Made by a program: the position numbers and the translations under genes
Notes under the pieces: generated by a model
The model's database searches: none
What the model saw: only the letters and a program-made list of their open reading frames with translations
Told to the model about the DNA's origin: nothing
In this document: positions 1 through 9,004 of the stretch, one piece after another
Numbering within the stretch: the first letter of the stretch is position 1
How the letters are laid out: the number at the start of each line of letters is the position of its first letter
Source of the DNA: Chitinophagaceae bacterium
GTDB lineage: Bacteria > Bacteroidota > Bacteroidia > Chitinophagales > Chitinophagaceae
Assembly (NCBI GenBank): GCA_947454235.1
Contig: CANGIY010000002.1
Coordinates: 1-64,000, forward strand
DNA: 64,000 bases
Direction of reading: 5' to 3'

Positions 1-29
1 AAAAAAGTGGCTTAAGACCGCTTTTTTTA
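1..29. terminator. Terminator-like hairpin at the window edge
   Basis: A-rich left arm (1-10) pairs with CCGCTTTTTT (18-27) around a 7-base loop, with one G-T pair, and T residues follow on the plus strand. It probably ends a gene lying outside the window on the left. The gene it serves cannot be seen. Confidence 0.5.
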
Positions 30-104
30 GTCATTTTTAAAAAAATGGCTACCTCACGCTATATAGTCTACTATACAAATACCATTTAAAAGTTGGCACT
101 GGCA

Positions 105-142
105 CAAAAATAAAACCGTCCCGAAATTTTCTTTCGAGACGG
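105..142 (-). terminator. Terminator of the efflux operon
   Basis: CCGTC-C-CGAAA (116-126) pairs with TTTCG-A-GACGG (132-142) around a short loop. Read on the minus strand the stem is followed by a T-rich run (complement of 105-115). It lies 30 bases past the stop of the EmrB-like gene and fits an intrinsic terminator for the four-gene operon. Confidence 0.8.
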
Positions 143-172
143 CCTCTTTAAAATTAAAAAAAGCAAGCATTT

Positions 173-1750
173 TTAGTGTGCATCAGCCATGCTGATTTTC
201 TGTTTTTGTTTGTTTTCCTTTACAATGAGCATGAACGGAATACAAATCAGGAACATACAGCCAATGAACATGAATACGTCCATGTACGATAAAACTGCAG
301 CCTGACCATAGAGTGAACCATCCATTGCCTTGTAAGCATACATGCGCGCAGCGTCAGGATTTATACCTTTTCTTATAAAGCTTTGGGTCATCATGTCTAA
401 GCGTTTCATGGCATTGGGGTCGTTAAATGCAATACGTTCACTCAAGTAGGTTTTGTGTACTACGTTTTGCGTTGCCATATAAGTGGTAATCATCGCAATA
501 CCGAATGAACCTCCCAGTTGACGCATCATACCTGTAAAAGAAGCACCCTGTCCGATCTGTTGCCCTTTGAGTGTAGAAAGAGACAATGAAGTGATAGGAA
601 TGAATAACATACCCATACCCAAGCCCCTGAAAATCAGCATCCAGAAGAACTGGTCTTTTGATGTGTCAGGTGTCAAAATTTTGTACCCCCAGAAGCTGTA
701 AATAAAGAATATCACCATACCCAAGGCTACCAGCAACTGCTGCTTGGCACCCATACTCAGTATTTTACCAATTATAGGCATCATGAAAGCAGTAGTAACA
801 GCGGCAGGTATCATGAGTTCCCCGGCTTGTTGAGGAGTCCAATGTAAGGAGCTTTGAACATACAATGGAATAATGAATGTAGAGCCATACAACCCAAAGC
901 CTAGGATGAATGAAAGTATTGTTCCGATCCGCAGGTTACCGTTTGAAAGTACACGAAGCTCAACAATTGGGTTTTTAGTCGTCAGTTCCCTCCAAATAAA
1001 AAAGAAGAACGAGAATACTGAGGTAACCGCCATTGTTGTTATCCAGCCATTTGAGAACCAGTCTTCTTCCTGACCGCGTTCTAGAACAAACTGTAATGAA
1101 CCAACAGCTGCAGCTAACAATCCGATACCCAGGAAGTCGACTTCATGAAGGGCTTTTTTAGCGGCGTATTTCGGGCTACGAACGAATGTAAGTGTAAGAA
1201 TGGCAGCTATGGCACCAATAGGAATATTGATGTAAAAAATGTAAGGCCATGAGTAGTGGTCAACGATATAACCACCTAATGGAGGTCCGAGCGTAGGGCC
1301 AATAATTACACCTAGCCCATAGATAGCTTGCGCCATGCTTCTTTTTTCGGGAGGGTAGCTTTCTGTGATAATGGTTTGTGAAGTAACCAACAACGCACCA
1401 CCACCCAAGCCCTGAATAAAACGATAAAGCACCAGTTCCCAAATTCCATGCGCATTACCACACATGAATGAGAAAACAGTAAAAAGTATAATCGAAAAAG
1501 CAAAGTAGTTACGCCTGCCGAATTGAGCAGAAAGCCAGCTTGTCATTGGTACGATAATAACGTTACCAATTGCGTAAGCTGTAATCACCCAACCAACTTC
1601 ACTCAGGGTAGCACCAAGGTTACCCTTCATGTCATTCAGCGCTACGTTCACGATTGTGGTATCAACAATTTCCAGCAATGCACAAAAGATGGCTGTAATT
1701 GTTATAATGACACGTCGCGAACCATATTCAACCAATGATTCAGGTTGCAT
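173..1750 (-). CDS. emrB: DHA2-family MFS drug efflux transporter (EmrB/QacA type)
   Basis: This 525-residue inner-membrane protein has the size and about 14 hydrophobic segments typical of DHA2 proton-coupled drug antiporters. Visible motifs are the TM1 acidic motif LEIVDTTIVNVAL around D30, the loop 2-3 GRR (78-80), YRFIQGLGGG (109-118) and the antiporter motif GVIIGPTLGPPLGG (147-160). It is the last gene of a minus-strand operon behind the membrane-fusion and TolC-like genes, so it probably supplies the energised pump of a tripartite system. Substrate is unknown. The symbol is by family; orthology to E. coli EmrB is not proven. Confidence 0.9.
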   Translation of the reverse strand: MQPESLVEYGSRRVIITITAIFCALLEIVDTTIVNVALNDMKGNLGATLSEVGWVITAYAIGNVIIVPMTSWLSAQFGRRNYFAFSIILFTVFSFMCGNAHGIWELVLYRFIQGLGGGALLVTSQTIITESYPPEKRSMAQAIYGLGVIIGPTLGPPLGGYIVDHYSWPYIFYINIPIGAIAAILTLTFVRSPKYAAKKALHEVDFLGIGLLAAAVGSLQFVLERGQEEDWFSNGWITTMAVTSVFSFFFFIWRELTTKNPIVELRVLSNGNLRIGTILSFILGFGLYGSTFIIPLYVQSSLHWTPQQAGELMIPAAVTTAFMMPIIGKILSMGAKQQLLVALGMVIFFIYSFWGYKILTPDTSKDQFFWMLIFRGLGMGMLFIPITSLSLSTLKGQQIGQGASFTGMMRQLGGSFGIAMITTYMATQNVVHKTYLSERIAFNDPNAMKRLDMMTQSFIRKGINPDAARMYAYKAMDGSLYGQAAVLSYMDVFMFIGCMFLICIPFMLIVKENKQKQKISMADAH

Positions 1751-1800
1751 GTTATGATTTTTAAAAGTGATTGAAAAATTTGTTGTTCAGTAGATAACTA

Positions 1801-2901
1801 CTAGTCGAGGTGTACGTCAACGTCAGCGTTCATACCTGCTTTGAGCGATTTAACCGCTTCGTCAGCAGCATCAAACTCAATTCTGATAGGCAATCTCTGA
1901 ACTGTTTTTACAAAGTTGCCTGAAGCATTATCAGGAGGCAACAATGCAAAACGAGCACCGGTAGCTGGAGACAATGAAGTTACTTTTGCATTGAACTCTT
2001 TGCCTGGGAATGCATCAACATGGATCGTTACTTTCTGTCCAATTTTAATGCGTGACAATTGTGTTTCTTTAAAGTTACCTACAACCCAAGGAGTTTCAGA
2101 ACCAATAATGCTGAACAATTGTTGTCCCGGTTGTACCAATTGACCAGTCTGAACGTTTATTTTAGACAACTGTCCGTCAGCTTGTGCAACAATAACCGTA
2201 TAGCTGAGGTTAAGTTTGGCGTTTTCAACATCAGCTTTCTTTTGTTGAATGGAAGCGTTAGCGACACCAACCGATTGACCTGTGGCATTGCTTTGTGCTG
2301 TAACTGTATTCACTTGACGTGAAGCTGCAACTTTTTGTTCGCTAAGAACGGTCAATTGTTTTTCAGCGCTTTGCTTAGCTGCTTCAGCTTGTTCAAATTG
2401 TTGTTGAGTAATTGTGCGGTCTTTAATGAGGTTTTGGTAACGCTCATAGTCTTGAGTAGCACGCCTAAGTGTAATTTTTGCTGCTTCAATTTGAGCATCA
2501 ATGGTTGCTACTGACGCCTGTGTTGATGAGATGCTGGCTTTAGAGGCACTTGTATTTGCTTCTGCTACATGGAGGTTATTTTCAGCCGACGCAAGAGCAG
2601 CTTCTGCTTGTTGTACCTGTATTGTTTCGCTTCTGTTATCAAGTATCAAAAGGGTGTCTCCTTTTTTTACCATTTGGTTGTCTTTCACACGCACTTCAAG
2701 TACATATCCTGCAATACGAGGGATAACCGGACTTACATTGTTTTCGATTTGAGCATCATCAGTTTCTTCGTGGTGCTGACTGTGGTTGTATTTTATAAAA
2801 CCAAAAGTGCCGCCGCCAAGGACAAGAATAGAAAGAATGATTGGGAAAACTTTATTCTTCTTTGGTGCTTCTTGTGCACCGCTATTTTCATTTGGATTCA
2901 T
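1801..2901 (-). CDS. emrA: HlyD/EmrA-family membrane fusion protein
   Basis: A 366-residue periplasmic adaptor. Residues about 18-38 form a single N-terminal anchor, followed by a lipoyl-like domain (PRIAGYVLEVRVKDNQMVKKGD), a long alanine- and glutamine-rich helical hairpin (about 95-225) and a beta-barrel ending in the typical LKAGMNADVDV segment. It links the EmrB-like pump to the TolC-like channel. It sits 31 bases after the TolC-like gene and 50 before the transporter gene. Family assignment is secure; substrate is unknown. Confidence 0.9.
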   Translation of the reverse strand: MNPNENSGAQEAPKKNKVFPIILSILVLGGGTFGFIKYNHSQHHEETDDAQIENNVSPVIPRIAGYVLEVRVKDNQMVKKGDTLLILDNRSETIQVQQAEAALASAENNLHVAEANTSASKASISSTQASVATIDAQIEAAKITLRRATQDYERYQNLIKDRTITQQQFEQAEAAKQSAEKQLTVLSEQKVAASRQVNTVTAQSNATGQSVGVANASIQQKKADVENAKLNLSYTVIVAQADGQLSKINVQTGQLVQPGQQLFSIIGSETPWVVGNFKETQLSRIKIGQKVTIHVDAFPGKEFNAKVTSLSPATGARFALLPPDNASGNFVKTVQRLPIRIEFDAADEAVKSLKAGMNADVDVHLD

Positions 2902-2932
2902 TTCTAAAATATTTTATGTGGTTGATGTTTGA

Positions 2933-4333
2933 TTATTTTTTGTTTTCGAATTCTTTTGAAAGTGTACCTGCAACTTCTTCCAGTTTCTTGAAAGCCAGAA
3001 TTGCATCGGCCTTTGACATATTGTAGTTGATGGTTGCCTGCAATTGAGCCACATCAGCATCCAGCAACTCGGTTGTGGTTACCAAATTGTTGTTGAATTT
3101 ATTTTTTGTAATGCGGAAGTTTTCAGTCGCTTGTTCAATCTCTTTGGCATACACCTCAGTTTTCTTTTTCGCCAGTAAGTAGTTTTCGTAGGCCTGTGTC
3201 ACTTCAATGTGAATTTTATCTGTCAGCATTGATTGGCTGATTTGTACTTGGTTGAGGCGAGCTTTTGCTGCATTTACCTTTGCGCCGGTTTTCCAAAGAC
3301 TACCGATATTATATTGTAGTCCTACGCCCACATTAACTGCATTTGTAATAGTAATGAAGTTAGGTATGTCGGCTGCAATGTAACCACCTGTCACTGCCAA
3401 TCCAGGATAATATTCACCCTTTGTTGCTTTTAAACTAGCATTCATGGCTTTCTCTTTGTTCTCCAATGAGAAATAGTCAGGGCGATTTTGCATAGCAACC
3501 TGCTCCCAGCTCACTAAAGTACCTGAATACTCATTGTCGTTGAATGAAGCAGAATCGGGGATAAATTGTGTTTCTTCCGGAAGACCGAGCATGAGTGCCA
3601 TGTTGACGCAAGCCAGTTTGTAGTTGTTTTCAACTTCCATCAGGTTCAGTTCAATGTTTGATTGTGCTAATTGCGCTTTCAACAAATCGTTGTGCGCCAA
3701 CATGCCATTTTTCTCCAGGTTCTCGAAGTCGCGCACCCTTTGCATTTGACGGTTGGCATTGGCTTTCAACAAATCCATTGCTTTCAACAATTTGTAGATA
3801 TTGCCATAAGCAGCAACTGTATTGTTGATTACGCCTTCTTTATCGGTAAGTGCATCGAGCTCAACAGCTTTTTCGAGAAATTTAGCCGATTCGATACCGT
3901 ACTTAATAGCGAAGCCACCAAATACCGGAACGCTTGCATTGATCATTCCATAGCCAATACGATCGACACTGATGCCGCCGCCTGAACTACCAGAGCCACT
4001 GCCTAGTTTTACCTTTAGTGATACATCGGGCGTATTCAATTTCATGAAAGAGCCTGACGCTTTTAGGTCAGGGAGCCTATGGTCTTCTGCAATTTTCACA
4101 TTGGCTTTTGCCTCTGCAATTTTTGCATTCGACAACTTCAACATTTTGTTGTTGTCTACCCCAAGTTGTACAGCCTCGTTAAGGGTAATGTTTCTGGCAA
4201 ATGGACGGGGAGCGTTCATCGGCGACTTATCTCCGTTTTCTTGTGCCAGAACCACTACTGAGGGTACCATCAGCATAGCCATAAAAATACTTTTAAGGCC
4301 GTTCAGGTAACTACTTTTTGGTTGTTGGTTCAT
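2933..4333 (-). CDS. TolC-family outer membrane efflux channel
   Basis: This 466-residue protein starts with a signal peptide (hydrophobic core FMAMLMVPSVVVLA). Two similar halves of long helices carry outer membrane efflux protein features such as LNEAVQLGVDNNKMLKLSNAKI near the N-terminus and NYLLAKKKTEVY with a following ITKNKFNNNLVTTTELLDAD near the C-terminus. It should form the outer-membrane duct of the efflux system. It is the second gene of the operon, 36 bases behind the TetR gene. Confidence 0.9.
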   Translation of the reverse strand: MNQQPKSSYLNGLKSIFMAMLMVPSVVVLAQENGDKSPMNAPRPFARNITLNEAVQLGVDNNKMLKLSNAKIAEAKANVKIAEDHRLPDLKASGSFMKLNTPDVSLKVKLGSGSGSSGGGISVDRIGYGMINASVPVFGGFAIKYGIESAKFLEKAVELDALTDKEGVINNTVAAYGNIYKLLKAMDLLKANANRQMQRVRDFENLEKNGMLAHNDLLKAQLAQSNIELNLMEVENNYKLACVNMALMLGLPEETQFIPDSASFNDNEYSGTLVSWEQVAMQNRPDYFSLENKEKAMNASLKATKGEYYPGLAVTGGYIAADIPNFITITNAVNVGVGLQYNIGSLWKTGAKVNAAKARLNQVQISQSMLTDKIHIEVTQAYENYLLAKKKTEVYAKEIEQATENFRITKNKFNNNLVTTTELLDADVAQLQATINYNMSKADAILAFKKLEEVAGTLSKEFENKK

Positions 4334-4369
4334 ATTGGAAAATTTGCGTTTGTTTGTTTGAAATAGCTT

Positions 4370-4996
4370 TTATTGGTTGGTGAGAAATGCTTTAAATAGT
4401 CCTTTCAGGTGAGTAATCATTTTTTTACGTACATGTTTCAAAACTTCTTCTTCAGGCATGTCTTCCATGTTGTTCATTTTTTTATAAAAGTCAAGTGATG
4501 ACATCATTTGCGATGCGGTACCTATCATGGTTGTCATCATAAGAGGGATATCTATGTTCTTTTTGAACTCGCCTGTTTTTTGCCCTTCGCCAATAATTTT
4601 TTTAACCGACTCGAGGTTTCTTTTCTTAAGTTCGAAAATCATATCAGAAACGGCACAGCTTGTAAAGAACATTTGTTCGCGCATCATGATAAGGTGAAAC
4701 TGCCTTTCATTGATGAATTTATCAACGTAGTCTTCAATGAGTGAATACACTTTATTGAGCGGGCTCAGATCTTTGTTATTAAGTAGGGTGTCAATTTTCA
4801 ATTTAGTGGCAGAAGCACGTTTTTCAAAAATGGCTTCCATTAGTTTTTCTTTTGAGCCGAAGTAATATGATATCATAGCCACATTCACTTCTGCTGCATG
4901 TGCAATGTCGCGCACTGACGTGCCCTCAAATCCCTTTTCTCCAAACAATTGGGTAGCGGCATTAATAATGGCAATTTGTTTTTCGTTATATTCCAT
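4370..4996 (-). CDS. TetR/AcrR-family repressor of the efflux operon
   Basis: The N-terminus has a TetR helix-turn-helix (IINAATQLFGEKGFEGTSVR, then DIAHAAEVNVAMISYYFGSKEKL) and the C-terminal part is an all-helical ligand/dimer domain. I take the ATG at 4996 as start because an AGGAG lies just ahead of it and the longer frame would begin at a TTG inside the -7 promoter element. As first gene of the operon, with two palindromes over its promoter, it probably represses itself and the pump genes until a ligand binds. The ligand is unknown. Confidence 0.9.
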   Translation of the reverse strand: MEYNEKQIAIINAATQLFGEKGFEGTSVRDIAHAAEVNVAMISYYFGSKEKLMEAIFEKRASATKLKIDTLLNNKDLSPLNKVYSLIEDYVDKFINERQFHLIMMREQMFFTSCAVSDMIFELKKRNLESVKKIIGEGQKTGEFKKNIDIPLMMTTMIGTASQMMSSLDFYKKMNNMEDMPEEEVLKHVRKKMITHLKGLFKAFLTNQ

Positions 4997-5014
4997 GAAC
5001 TCCTGAATATGGCA

Positions 5015-5046
5015 CAAAATTAAACGACTGTTTAAAATTAAACAAA
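5015..5046 (-). promoter_or_regulatory. Promoter of the tetR-efflux operon
   Basis: On the minus strand TTTG (complement of 5043-5046), a 20-base spacer and TAATTTTG (complement of 5015-5022) match the Bacteroidota -33/-7 consensus TTTG ... TAnnTTTG. Predicted transcription starts about 10-15 bases before the ATG at 4996. Confidence 0.75.
5020..5035. promoter_or_regulatory. Probable TetR operator 1
   Basis: A 16-base inverted repeat, TTAAAC-GACT-GTTTAA, overlapping the -7 element of the tetR promoter by three bases. Its centre is 20 bases (about two helical turns) from the second palindrome. Confidence 0.6.
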
Positions 5047-5059
5047 CGTTTGATTAATT
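5036..5059. promoter_or_regulatory. Probable TetR operator 2
   Basis: A 24-base near-perfect palindrome with the core CAAACGTTTG and flanks AATTAA/TTAATT; only one symmetric pair is broken. It covers the -33 element, so a bound TetR dimer would block RNA polymerase. Confidence 0.65.
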
Positions 5060-5194
5060 TTCGGGAGATTTAATATTTATGTAACAATTGAGCGCGTCTA
5101 TACCTACAATGAAATAAACGAAGTGATAGGTATGTGATAATTATTGTTTTACTTTGACTGGATTTTCAACCTTACATAAATTTAATTAGCATTG

Positions 5195-5920
5195 GTGGCG
5201 AAAAAGAAGTCAAGCTGGAAAAAGCGATTGCTCATGGTAGGAAGGATTTTCCTCATCCTTTTCGGGCTTTCTATTTTTTATTGTTTGGCTTGCCGGTGGA
5301 TGATGCCACCTATAACTATTACCCAATTAGTAGATGCGACTGTGGGGAATGGACTTAAACGCGACTACGTTTCGTGGGATGAGATTTCAAGAAATGTAAA
5401 GCTGGCGGCTATTGCAAGCGAAGACCAGCGATTTGCCGAACACGGAGGTTTTGACTGGAAGGCGATGGAGAAAAGCATGAATGGCAAGACATCAAGAAAA
5501 AGGAAAAATAAGCTACCCAAGGGCGCAGGAGCCAGCACCATAAGTCAGCAAACTGCAAAAAATGTGTTCTTGTGGCAGGGCAGTGGAATCACCCGATATA
5601 TAAGGAAGGTGCCTGAGTTTTTCTATACAAAAATGATAGAATGGACATGGGGCAAGCAGCGTATATTAGAAGTGTACCTGAATACGATAGAAATGGGGCC
5701 GGGTATTTATGGTATTGAAGCAGCAAGCAGATCCTACTTCGGGAAATCTGCTAAAAACCTTTCTCGTTCAGAGGCTGCAATGATTATTGCCTGCCTTCCC
5801 AACCCTAAAAAGTTTACAGTGAAGCCAATGAGTAAAAGGGTGGGCTGGCGTTTCCCTCAAATCATGACGCAGATGGATAATCTGGATGGGGACGATGATA
5901 TTGAAGACGTAATAAAGTAG
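5195..5920 (+). CDS. mtgA: Monofunctional peptidoglycan glycosyltransferase (GT51)
   Basis: About 241 residues: a basic N-terminus, one membrane anchor (LLMVGRIFLILFGLSIFYCL) and a single GT51 domain with no penicillin-binding domain. Motifs are SEDQRFAEHGGFDW with the catalytic Glu, GASTISQQTAKNVFLW and QRILEVYLNTIEMGPGIYGI. It polymerises lipid II into glycan strands at the outer face of the inner membrane. The start is taken at GTG 5195; a TTG lies one codon earlier and no ATG is near. It is 7 bases ahead of the DUF922 gene, so the two probably share a transcript. Confidence 0.9.
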   Translation: MAKKKSSWKKRLLMVGRIFLILFGLSIFYCLACRWMMPPITITQLVDATVGNGLKRDYVSWDEISRNVKLAAIASEDQRFAEHGGFDWKAMEKSMNGKTSRKRKNKLPKGAGASTISQQTAKNVFLWQGSGITRYIRKVPEFFYTKMIEWTWGKQRILEVYLNTIEMGPGIYGIEAASRSYFGKSAKNLSRSEAAMIIACLPNPKKFTVKPMSKRVGWRFPQIMTQMDNLDGDDDIEDVIK

Positions 5921-5927
5921 ACATTAC

Positions 5928-6482
5928 ATGAGAATTACAACAACTATAAGCGTAGTATTGATGGCGTTGGTGACACTTTCATGGGTGCCTCAGACTACTG
6001 ACAAAATTAAATGGACGCCAGAGACTCAACTAACATGGGATAATTTTATGGGTAGCAGCGAAGAGCAAACAGAATATGCTGCCTATACATACGCTGAATT
6101 ATCTTACAGCGTACATTCTGATGGAGAGGGAACTGTTGTAGCGTATGTTACTTGTAACTTCATTCCTTCAAAATCGTGGAAAGACACAAAGAAGAATCTG
6201 ACTCCGGCTATTTTAAAACACGAGCAAGGGCATTTTGACATTGCAGAAATTAATGCAAGAAGGCTCAGGAAATTATTCAAAGAGTATATCAGAAAGAACC
6301 CTAAAAGCAAATCACTGGGAAAGGATATGACAACCATGTTTCATGCTGCAATCGAAAAGATGAACGTTGATAACAACCGTTACGATAGCGAAACAGTTCA
6401 TTCCATTAATGAGGAAAAGCAACAACAATGGAATACCAAAATTGAAGCCCAACTCGAAGAGTTAAAGGAATTTGAAGGGTAG
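5928..6482 (+). CDS. Secreted DUF922 protein, putative metallopeptidase-like
   Basis: A 184-residue protein with an N-terminal signal (VVLMALVTLSWVPQ). It shows two hallmarks of the DUF922 family: an early LTWDNFMG segment and, near residue 90, HEQGHFDIAEINARRLR. The second contains an HExxH pattern, which suggests a zinc-dependent peptidase fold, but activity has not been shown for this family to my knowledge. It follows mtgA closely. The role in the envelope is inferred only from signal peptide and neighbour. Confidence 0.7.
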   Translation: MRITTTISVVLMALVTLSWVPQTTDKIKWTPETQLTWDNFMGSSEEQTEYAAYTYAELSYSVHSDGEGTVVAYVTCNFIPSKSWKDTKKNLTPAILKHEQGHFDIAEINARRLRKLFKEYIRKNPKSKSLGKDMTTMFHAAIEKMNVDNNRYDSETVHSINEEKQQQWNTKIEAQLEELKEFEG

Positions 6483-6493
6483 GGTTCAAATGC

Positions 6494-6525
6494 AAAATAG
6501 CCGACACAAGAGATTGCATCGGCTA
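6494..6525 (-). terminator. Terminator of the paralog pair
   Basis: TAGCCGA (6498-6504) pairs with TCGGCTA (6519-6525). On the minus strand the stem is followed by TTTTG. It lies 36 bases past the stop of the 6561-7160 gene. Confidence 0.6.
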
Positions 6526-6560
6526 ATAGAAAAGTTGAAAATTTACCCTGTAGATTTATT

Positions 6561-7160
6561 CTAATTTTTGCTTACTACACGCCTGTTACACACCTTTCCC
6601 AACAATAGATTTACGTCAAAATCAAGGCTTGATTTTGCGGAGTTGATATTGATGCGAGTGCCGAATGAGAGACCTGCATGGCGGAATGCAGCCAATTCAT
6701 AAGTGGGGTGAATGATGAAACCAAATGATTCCTGCGATACTATGTCCCATGTATAAGGGCTCTCAAAAAAGCCACCGTACGATCGTCGAATGTTATCAGG
6801 ATAAGTGTATTTGCCAATGAACAAGCCTCCTTTCAGGGCAAACCTTGACCTTGATTGTCCAAACGTAAACATTTTTCCTGCTTCTAAAGTAATACCCGCC
6901 ATTACCTGATTGGGAGGGTCGGCAACAATTGGACCCCAGCCATACCCATCGTAATAAGAAGGTAAATCTTCCATACCCTTATATAAACTCAGGTATCCGA
7001 CTGAAAACACTGTATTGTTTTTAACAAAGTTCAGACCAAAGTTGATGGAATTGAAGCTACCTTTTCCTCCACCAATGTGACCATAAATCAATGTGTTTTT
7101 AAACTGGGCGTGTGATGCAAATGAGCAAAGAAGCGCAATTACTGTTACTATTTTTTTCAT
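6561..7160 (-). CDS. Secreted envelope protein, tandem paralog 2
   Basis: A 199-residue protein with a signal peptide (IVTVIALLCSFASHAQ). The rest alternates short hydrophobic and polar stretches rich in Gly, Phe and Tyr, as in small outer-membrane barrels, and ends DVNLLLGKV. I do not recognise a named family. It aligns along its length with the protein encoded just upstream (shared FIGxYxxPxN, EAFG/ESFG-LHP blocks and the xNLxxGKV end). It lies 27 bases behind that paralog and is probably in the same operon. Confidence 0.6.
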   Translation of the reverse strand: MKKIVTVIALLCSFASHAQFKNTLIYGHIGGGKGSFNSINFGLNFVKNNTVFSVGYLSLYKGMEDLPSYYDGYGWGPIVADPPNQVMAGITLEAGKMFTFGQSRSRFALKGGLFIGKYTYPDNIRRSYGGFFESPYTWDIVSQESFGFIIHPTYELAAFRHAGLSFGTRININSAKSSLDFDVNLLLGKVCNRRVVSKN

Positions 7161-7187
7161 GTTTTAAGTGTTTTAGGTTATAAAATA

Positions 7188-7781
7188 TTAGTGACGTGAA
7201 TTTTTCACTTTGCCAACCATTAAGTTGATATCAATTGCCGCCATCGAACTTGCATCGCTGAAAATACCTCGTGCACCAACTGAAAAACCGAACCACTTAT
7301 TTACAGGCAGTTCTAAAACAGGGTGTAAGACCAATCCAAATGCTTCATCTTCAATTCGTTCATAAGTGTAGTTGGCACTCAGAAAGCCGGAACTAGGTGT
7401 GAAATTCTCAGGATGATCATAAAATCCTATAAATACACCTGCCTTTAATAATATTCTGGATTTGATTGCAGGTAGATAAAAGACTGGTCCCGCCTCAAAG
7501 CTCAGACCACTTAAGTATTGTTGTGGAGTTGCCCGCTCAAAAAAATGAAGCCCCGGTTGATAATTATAAGGCACATTGTCTGCATTTTTTTTTGTAACCA
7601 ACATTGTGGCAGAACTTGCGAAATTCTCTAGTTTAAAATTGACTCCAATATCGTAAAGTGCAGTAGTTGCAAGTCCAACACCGCCACCAAAACTGCCGTA
7701 AAAACAGGCCTTACTCCCTTGGGCATTTGTAGGTCCCACAAAAGAAAGCAGCATTAAAAGCGTTAATACTCTGGTTTTCAT
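7188..7781 (-). CDS. Secreted envelope protein, tandem paralog 1
   Basis: A 197-residue protein with signal peptide (VLTLLMLLSFVGPTNAQ). Matching blocks with the downstream gene (LLKAGVFIGFYDHPEN here, ALKGGLFIGKYTYPDN there; INLMVGKV versus VNLLLGKV) show a tandem duplication. The pattern resembles a small beta-barrel or periplasmic beta-protein, but the function is unknown. Confidence 0.6.
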   Translation of the reverse strand: MKTRVLTLLMLLSFVGPTNAQGSKACFYGSFGGGVGLATTALYDIGVNFKLENFASSATMLVTKKNADNVPYNYQPGLHFFERATPQQYLSGLSFEAGPVFYLPAIKSRILLKAGVFIGFYDHPENFTPSSGFLSANYTYERIEDEAFGLVLHPVLELPVNKWFGFSVGARGIFSDASSMAAIDINLMVGKVKNSRH

Positions 7782-7900
7782 TGTTTTTCCCCTTTAAACG
7801 CAATGAAGGTACTCAATTCGTATTTCGGAAAGTATGACAGAGATATTATTTGACTTATGTCAATTTATTGGGCGGAATACCTGAACAACAGTACTGACTT

Positions 7901-9004
7901 TTACTCTTTTCCTGCTGAAAGACGGGCATTGATGCGTTTGCCCAAAGCGATAGATGGTTTTTCAATGGCATGATACATAATCAACGAATACACCAGCGTT
8001 AGCCCTCCAACCCATGTAACATATTCTATGTTTTTGAGTGTGCCATTCGCAGCACCCCAGTCGGGAATTAAAGAGTCAAAAACCCAGGCAATAGCCAAAA
8101 TATGTGTGAGATAAATGCTGAATGATATCTTTCCCAGAAAGACAAATATGCCACGACTTAGAAAAGCCTGTGTTTTTAAACTGAACAATATTGTAGTCAA
8201 AAACAACGCCGAACAAAATGCTGTAACCGTGTATTCGCTCCAGTGCGTGAATGCACAAAGACTACCATACCAACTACCAAAAGGCACAAGCTGGGCATAA
8301 TACCTAAGCGGCCAAAGTAAGATGGCCACCAACAATAATAAGTACCTGAATTTGTACCATGTTTGATGTTGGAATGTGGTTGGCTGCAATTCATTGAAAT
8401 AAGAACAAATCAATAACCCCAATAAAAAGTGTTGGAGAAACAAGAAGTTTTCTCCAATAACAAAGACCCATACCAATAATAAGGCGCTCAAAAGTTTGCG
8501 GTTTTTCATAGCTACAACCATAAAAAACGGCAGCATCAACGATGCCAGAAATTCAATAGTAAGTGTCCAGCCGGGGAAGTAAAAGTCGTGAACGGGTTTT
8601 ATTAAAATGGCCTCCTCCCAAAAATTGCCCTTTCGCCCCAGGAATACGTCAAGTAAATCGTTGAGTGAAGTTTGGTGTTTCCAGTGCAGCGTATAGAGTG
8701 CTGAAGCCAGTACAGCAACAAAGTAAGCAGGGAGCAAACGAAATACCCTTGAAATGTAGTATTCCTGTAGCTTGAGCGGGTGCTTTAAAACAATGTACTT
8801 GTATGACAAAACAAAGCCACTCAGCACAAAAAAGAATGAAACAGCATCGTGACCGTTCGCAAACATTTCATAGTACTTGAGTTTGGTTTGTCCGTTCCAC
8901 AAGCGGTCGCCGAAGTGCATTGCAACCACCATTAAAGCGGCAATACCTCTGGCTGACTCCAGATAAATCAGTCTTTTCTGACCATTATCCGATGTTGTGT
9001 TCAT
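7901..9004 (-). CDS. Acyltransferase family 3 membrane protein
   Basis: A 367-residue multi-pass protein with the acyltransferase-3 start YLESARGIAALMVVAMHFGD, whose MHF replaces the common H-containing motif, and FFVLSGFVLSYKY. These enzymes usually O-acetylate surface sugars at the membrane. It overlaps the end of the upstream hydrolase gene by 20 bases, so the two are translationally linked, and it is the last gene of the polysaccharide group. The exact sugar acceptor is unknown. Confidence 0.85.
   Translation of the reverse strand: MNTTSDNGQKRLIYLESARGIAALMVVAMHFGDRLWNGQTKLKYYEMFANGHDAVSFFFVLSGFVLSYKYIVLKHPLKLQEYYISRVFRLLPAYFVAVLASALYTLHWKHQTSLNDLLDVFLGRKGNFWEEAILIKPVHDFYFPGWTLTIEFLASLMLPFFMVVAMKNRKLLSALLLVWVFVIGENFLFLQHFLLGLLICSYFNELQPTTFQHQTWYKFRYLLLLVAILLWPLRYYAQLVPFGSWYGSLCAFTHWSEYTVTAFCSALFLTTILFSLKTQAFLSRGIFVFLGKISFSIYLTHILAIAWVFDSLIPDWGAANGTLKNIEYVTWVGGLTLVYSLIMYHAIEKPSIALGKRINARLSAGKE

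Noticed and set aside
1260-1738. Open frames opposite or within the EmrB-like gene
   Set aside because: Shadows in other frames of a gene with clear family motifs.
4997-5017. Upstream TTG start for the TetR gene
   Set aside because: It lies within the -7 promoter element, so it would not be transcribed; the ATG at 4996 has an AGGAG before it.
8985-9004. Overlap of the hydrolase and acyltransferase genes as a possible frameshifted fusion
   Set aside because: Both proteins are complete with their own family motifs; a 20-base overlap is ordinary within an operon.
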